Shown: positions 61,127 to 64,000 of the stretch, piece after piece
How positions within the stretch are numbered: position 1 is the stretch's first letter
How the letters are laid out: every line of letters starts with the position of its first letter
NCBI GenBank assembly: GCA_030431455.1
Contig: JAUIJE010000011.1
Location: 62,001-126,000 of the forward strand
Reading direction: 5' to 3'
DNA: 64,000 bases
Source of the DNA: a bacterium
Lineage (GTDB): Bacteria > Myxococcota > UBA727 > JAUIJE01
Program-made: the position numbers and the translations under genes
Notes under the pieces: model-generated
Database searches by the model: none
Seen by the model: only the letters and a program-made list of their open reading frames with translations
Told to the model about the DNA's origin: nothing

Positions 61127-61295
61127 GGGCTCCTGTGGACGGCAGACACAAAATTTCGACCGTCAGGGGGTCGTAGCGGAGCGGACCTGTCCGGGCAAGC
61201 CAAGCCCGCGGAATCGTCCGATCTTTCGCGAGGTTGTTGCGGGGCATCTTGTGGTTTTGTCGGTGGGCGCTAAGGTCGCCGCCATCGGAGGACCC

Positions 61296-62234
61296 ATGCG
61301 CAAGTTGGCGGCAATGTTGGTGTTCGGCCTCGTGGTGGCGTTGGCCGGGTGCGTGACGACCAAGTCCGAAGGCGACCTGCTCCGCTCCGATGTGGACCAG
61401 CTCCGGACCGAGCTGGAGCAGATGAAGGCGGCCCAGAGCCAGGATCGCGACGCCCAGGTGCGGGTGCTGACGTCCATGGAGAACCGCGTGGCCGGCCTCG
61501 AAAAGACCCTGGCCGCGCTGCGCCAAGCCGACGCGGACAACGGCGTGCAGATGGAAAAGGTCATCGCCGAGCTGCAGATCCTGCGCGGCGAGCTGGAGGA
61601 GGCCCGCTTCGCGTTGGGCGAGACCCGCGACCGGCTGGGCGAGACCACCAAGACGGTGCAGGACATCTTGGCCCGGCCGCCCATCGAGGTGCAGACCGCG
61701 GCCGCGGCCCCCATGGTGGAGCCGGAGAAGGGCTCGACCATCGGGGACAAGCCCATCCCAGAGGACAAAAAGGGCCTCTACGACTTCGCCAAGGCGTTTT
61801 ACGACGACGGCCAGTACGAGCCCGCGGCCGAGGCGTTCGACCTGTTCCTGGCCCGCCACGGCGATGACAACGAGCTCAAAGACAATGCTTATTTTTGGAA
61901 AGGCGAGGCCCATTTCGCCCTCGCCATGGCCCTGCCCCGCGAGAGCGACGGGGGGCTGTCCAAGGGCGCCCAAGAGAAGTTCAAAAAGGCGCTGCTGTCG
62001 TACCAAGAGGTCATCGGCGACACCGCGAGCAACAAACACGACGGGGCGCTGTACAAGAGCGGTCGCATCTTCGAGGAGTTGGGCTTTCCCGAGGCCCCGG
62101 TGTTCTACCAGGAGCTGATCAAGACCCACCCCAAAAGCCCCCTGTCCGCCGACGCCAAAAAGCGCCTCGAGAACATGCACAAGAACGGCAAGTCCGCGGC
62201 CAAGAAGTCCAAGAAGCGCCGCAAGCGCAAATGA
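61296..62234 (+). CDS. CpoB/YbgF-like coiled-coil TPR lipoprotein
   Basis: A 312-residue lipoprotein with a signal ending at ALAGC. An N-terminal coiled coil (about 25-130) is followed by TPR-like segments (GLYDFAKAFYDDGQYEPAAEAFDLFL, FKKALLSYQEVIG), as in CpoB, which coordinates peptidoglycan synthesis with outer-membrane constriction. The Lys-rich end (about 295-312) is unusual. GGAGGAC precedes ATG 61296; TAAGGT lies 19 nt before it. No tol-pal genes are near. Confidence 0.8.
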   Translation: MRKLAAMLVFGLVVALAGCVTTKSEGDLLRSDVDQLRTELEQMKAAQSQDRDAQVRVLTSMENRVAGLEKTLAALRQADADNGVQMEKVIAELQILRGELEEARFALGETRDRLGETTKTVQDILARPPIEVQTAAAAPMVEPEKGSTIGDKPIPEDKKGLYDFAKAFYDDGQYEPAAEAFDLFLARHGDDNELKDNAYFWKGEAHFALAMALPRESDGGLSKGAQEKFKKALLSYQEVIGDTASNKHDGALYKSGRIFEELGFPEAPVFYQELIKTHPKSPLSADAKKRLENMHKNGKSAAKKSKKRRKRK

Positions 62235-62289
62235 CCGCACCGGGCTGAGCCGCCGGCCCAAGAACGGGCACGCGACCCGCGCCCATGGT

Positions 62290-62295
62290 TACACT
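62290..62295 (+). promoter_or_regulatory. Candidate -10 hexamer of a leaderless STAS-like operon
   Basis: TACACT, then six bases, then GTG 62302. The predicted start of transcription is the G of GTG. No Shine-Dalgarno or clear -35 is seen. Confidence 0.4.
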
Positions 62296-62301
62296 CTAGA
62301 C

Positions 62302-62694
62302 GTGCGCATCGAACTCGACCTGACCGGGCTGCCGGTGGTCCGTTGTCGATTCCCCTCGGAATTCGATGAGGACGAGGTACACGACTTTTTCGAGCGCTAC
62401 ATCGCGTTTCTCGAGCGGGGCGAACGCTTCGTGGGCATTTGGGACTTCACCGAGACCCGCATCCGCAGCACCGCCCGCCTGCGCAAAATCGGAAGCAATT
62501 TCATTGAGCGGCTCAACGCGCGGCCCCGGCAGTTGTCGGCGGCCGCGATCATCGTCACCCCCCACGCGCTCTGGCGCGGGGCGATGACCGCGATTCTCTG
62601 GGTGGCCAAACCGCGGGCCCCCACCCACGTGGTGTCGTCGCTGGACGAGGGCCTGGAGGTCGCGCAGTTCATCGCCAGCGAGGCATTGCTGTGA
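62302..62694 (+). CDS. STAS-like protein, first of a tandem pair
   Basis: A 130-residue alpha/beta protein that matches the next gene's product along its whole length (VVRCRFPSEFDEDEVHDFFERY, VGIWDFTETRIRSTARLRKIG, AIIVTPHALWRGAMTAILWVAKP, HVVSSLDEGL). The fold looks like SpoIIAA/STAS-type regulatory domains; this is inference from secondary-structure pattern. GTG start with no Shine-Dalgarno. The stop overlaps the next start by 4 bp (GTGA). Confidence 0.68.
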   Translation: MRIELDLTGLPVVRCRFPSEFDEDEVHDFFERYIAFLERGERFVGIWDFTETRIRSTARLRKIGSNFIERLNARPRQLSAAAIIVTPHALWRGAMTAILWVAKPRAPTHVVSSLDEGLEVAQFIASEALL

Positions 62695-63104
62695 TCGGCG
62701 GGGGCGACATCGTCCTCGACCGCAGCGCGTTTCCGTTGGTGCACTGTTGGTTCCCCCCCGTGGTCCACGACGAACAGATCGGCCGCTTCCTCGACGCGTT
62801 CCGCGCGTTTCTCGACGAGGGGCACCGCTACGTGCCCGTGATCGACTTCTCCGAGACCCAGGTGCGGCCCAACCCCGCGCTGCGTCGGTTGGCGGGGCAA
62901 TTCATCGCCGAGCTCAACCAGCGGTCGACGGTGCTGGCCCTGGCGGTGGTGTTCGTGGTGCCCAACCAACTCTGGCGGGGCGCGCTCACCGCGGTGTTCT
63001 GGGCCGCGCGCCCGGTGGTGCCCACCCACGTGGTGGCCCACATCGACGAGGGCCGGGCGGTGGCCCGGGGCATCCTCATCGGTGCCGGCCTCGTCCCCGC
63101 GTGA
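62691..63104 (+). CDS. STAS-like protein, second of a tandem pair
   Basis: A 137-residue paralogue of the upstream protein (VHCWFPPVVHDEQIGRFLDAFRAFLDEG, VPVIDFSETQVRPNPALRRLAG, VVFVVPNQLWRGALTAVFWAARP). The shared LWRGAxTAxxWxAxP and DxSETxx..PxLR blocks show a gene duplication. GTG start at 62691. Such small pairs may form heterodimers. No partner kinase or phosphatase is adjacent. Confidence 0.66.
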   Translation: MIGGGDIVLDRSAFPLVHCWFPPVVHDEQIGRFLDAFRAFLDEGHRYVPVIDFSETQVRPNPALRRLAGQFIAELNQRSTVLALAVVFVVPNQLWRGALTAVFWAARPVVPTHVVAHIDEGRAVARGILIGAGLVPA

Positions 63105-63128
63105 CCGGGAGCGGGCCAGGCGGCGTGA

Positions 63129-64000
<872 letters not shown>

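Overview
The window is high-GC DNA from a member of the Myxococcota (the former Deltaproteobacteria), probably an uncultured or little-studied lineage. The evidence is a MYXO-CTERM-type C-terminus, 33-residue myxococcal Cys-rich repeats, Asp-Gly repeat lipoproteins, an AgmX/GltJ homologue, a bacterial Ser/Thr kinase and an NtrC-type regulator. No rRNA, tRNA, IS element, prophage or CRISPR array was seen. The window cuts one gene at each end.

Layout. 1-14.9 kb: a secreted methionine sulfoxide reductase, then a cell-surface cluster. It holds two plus-strand Asp-Gly repeat proteins (one with about 13 Cys-rich repeats), an FG-GAP/UnbV protein with a MYXO-CTERM tail, and a five-gene minus-strand operon made mostly of lipoproteins (three with Asp-Gly arrays). 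15-23.7 kb: a regulatory and stress island with three universal stress proteins, an NtrC-family regulator, a globin-coupled sensor kinase, a fourth Usp with a CBS protein, and an operon CBS - hemerythrin - fatty acid desaturase - hemerythrin. Three transcription units of this island carry sigma-54 (-24/-12) promoter candidates. 23.8-25.4 kb: a lipoprotein related to cholesterol-dependent cytolysins. 25.4-33.6 kb: a complete cbb3 oxidase operon with a fused CcoNO subunit and a mono-heme CcoP. 33.7-37.2 kb: two MaoC-type dehydratase subunits, one fused to a histone-like lysine tail, and a UbiB/AarF kinase. 37.4-42 kb: a small secreted protein, a Ser/Thr kinase and an FHA-GAF protein with a degenerate cyclase domain. 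42.1-46.5 kb: an operon of a lipid-kinase-like protein and GlcF-, GlcE- and FAD-oxidase-like proteins. 46.6-51 kb: a FliK/HrpP-like protein, an AgmX-like protein and a shortened paralogue, an RluA pseudouridine synthase and a deoxynucleoside kinase. 51.2-64 kb: an RND efflux pair, a DnaJ-like protein, a pseudo-receiver protein, a peptidoglycan-binding protein, a MATE transporter, a CpoB-like lipoprotein, two tandem STAS-like proteins and a truncated Gly-rich surface protein.

How the genes may work together. The heme-type sensor kinase, the sigma-54 activator, the hemerythrins, the O2-dependent desaturase and the high-affinity cbb3 oxidase point to one oxygen- or redox-responsive region. This is inference from gene order and promoter geometry. 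Two signals are not explained by genes. One is a dispersed bipartite DNA motif, CAATG-N3-CTGCA, far more frequent than composition predicts and nearly always in the same codon phase. The other is a group of genes whose only visible start signal is a TANNNT hexamer 6-7 nt before the start codon, as expected for leaderless mRNAs.
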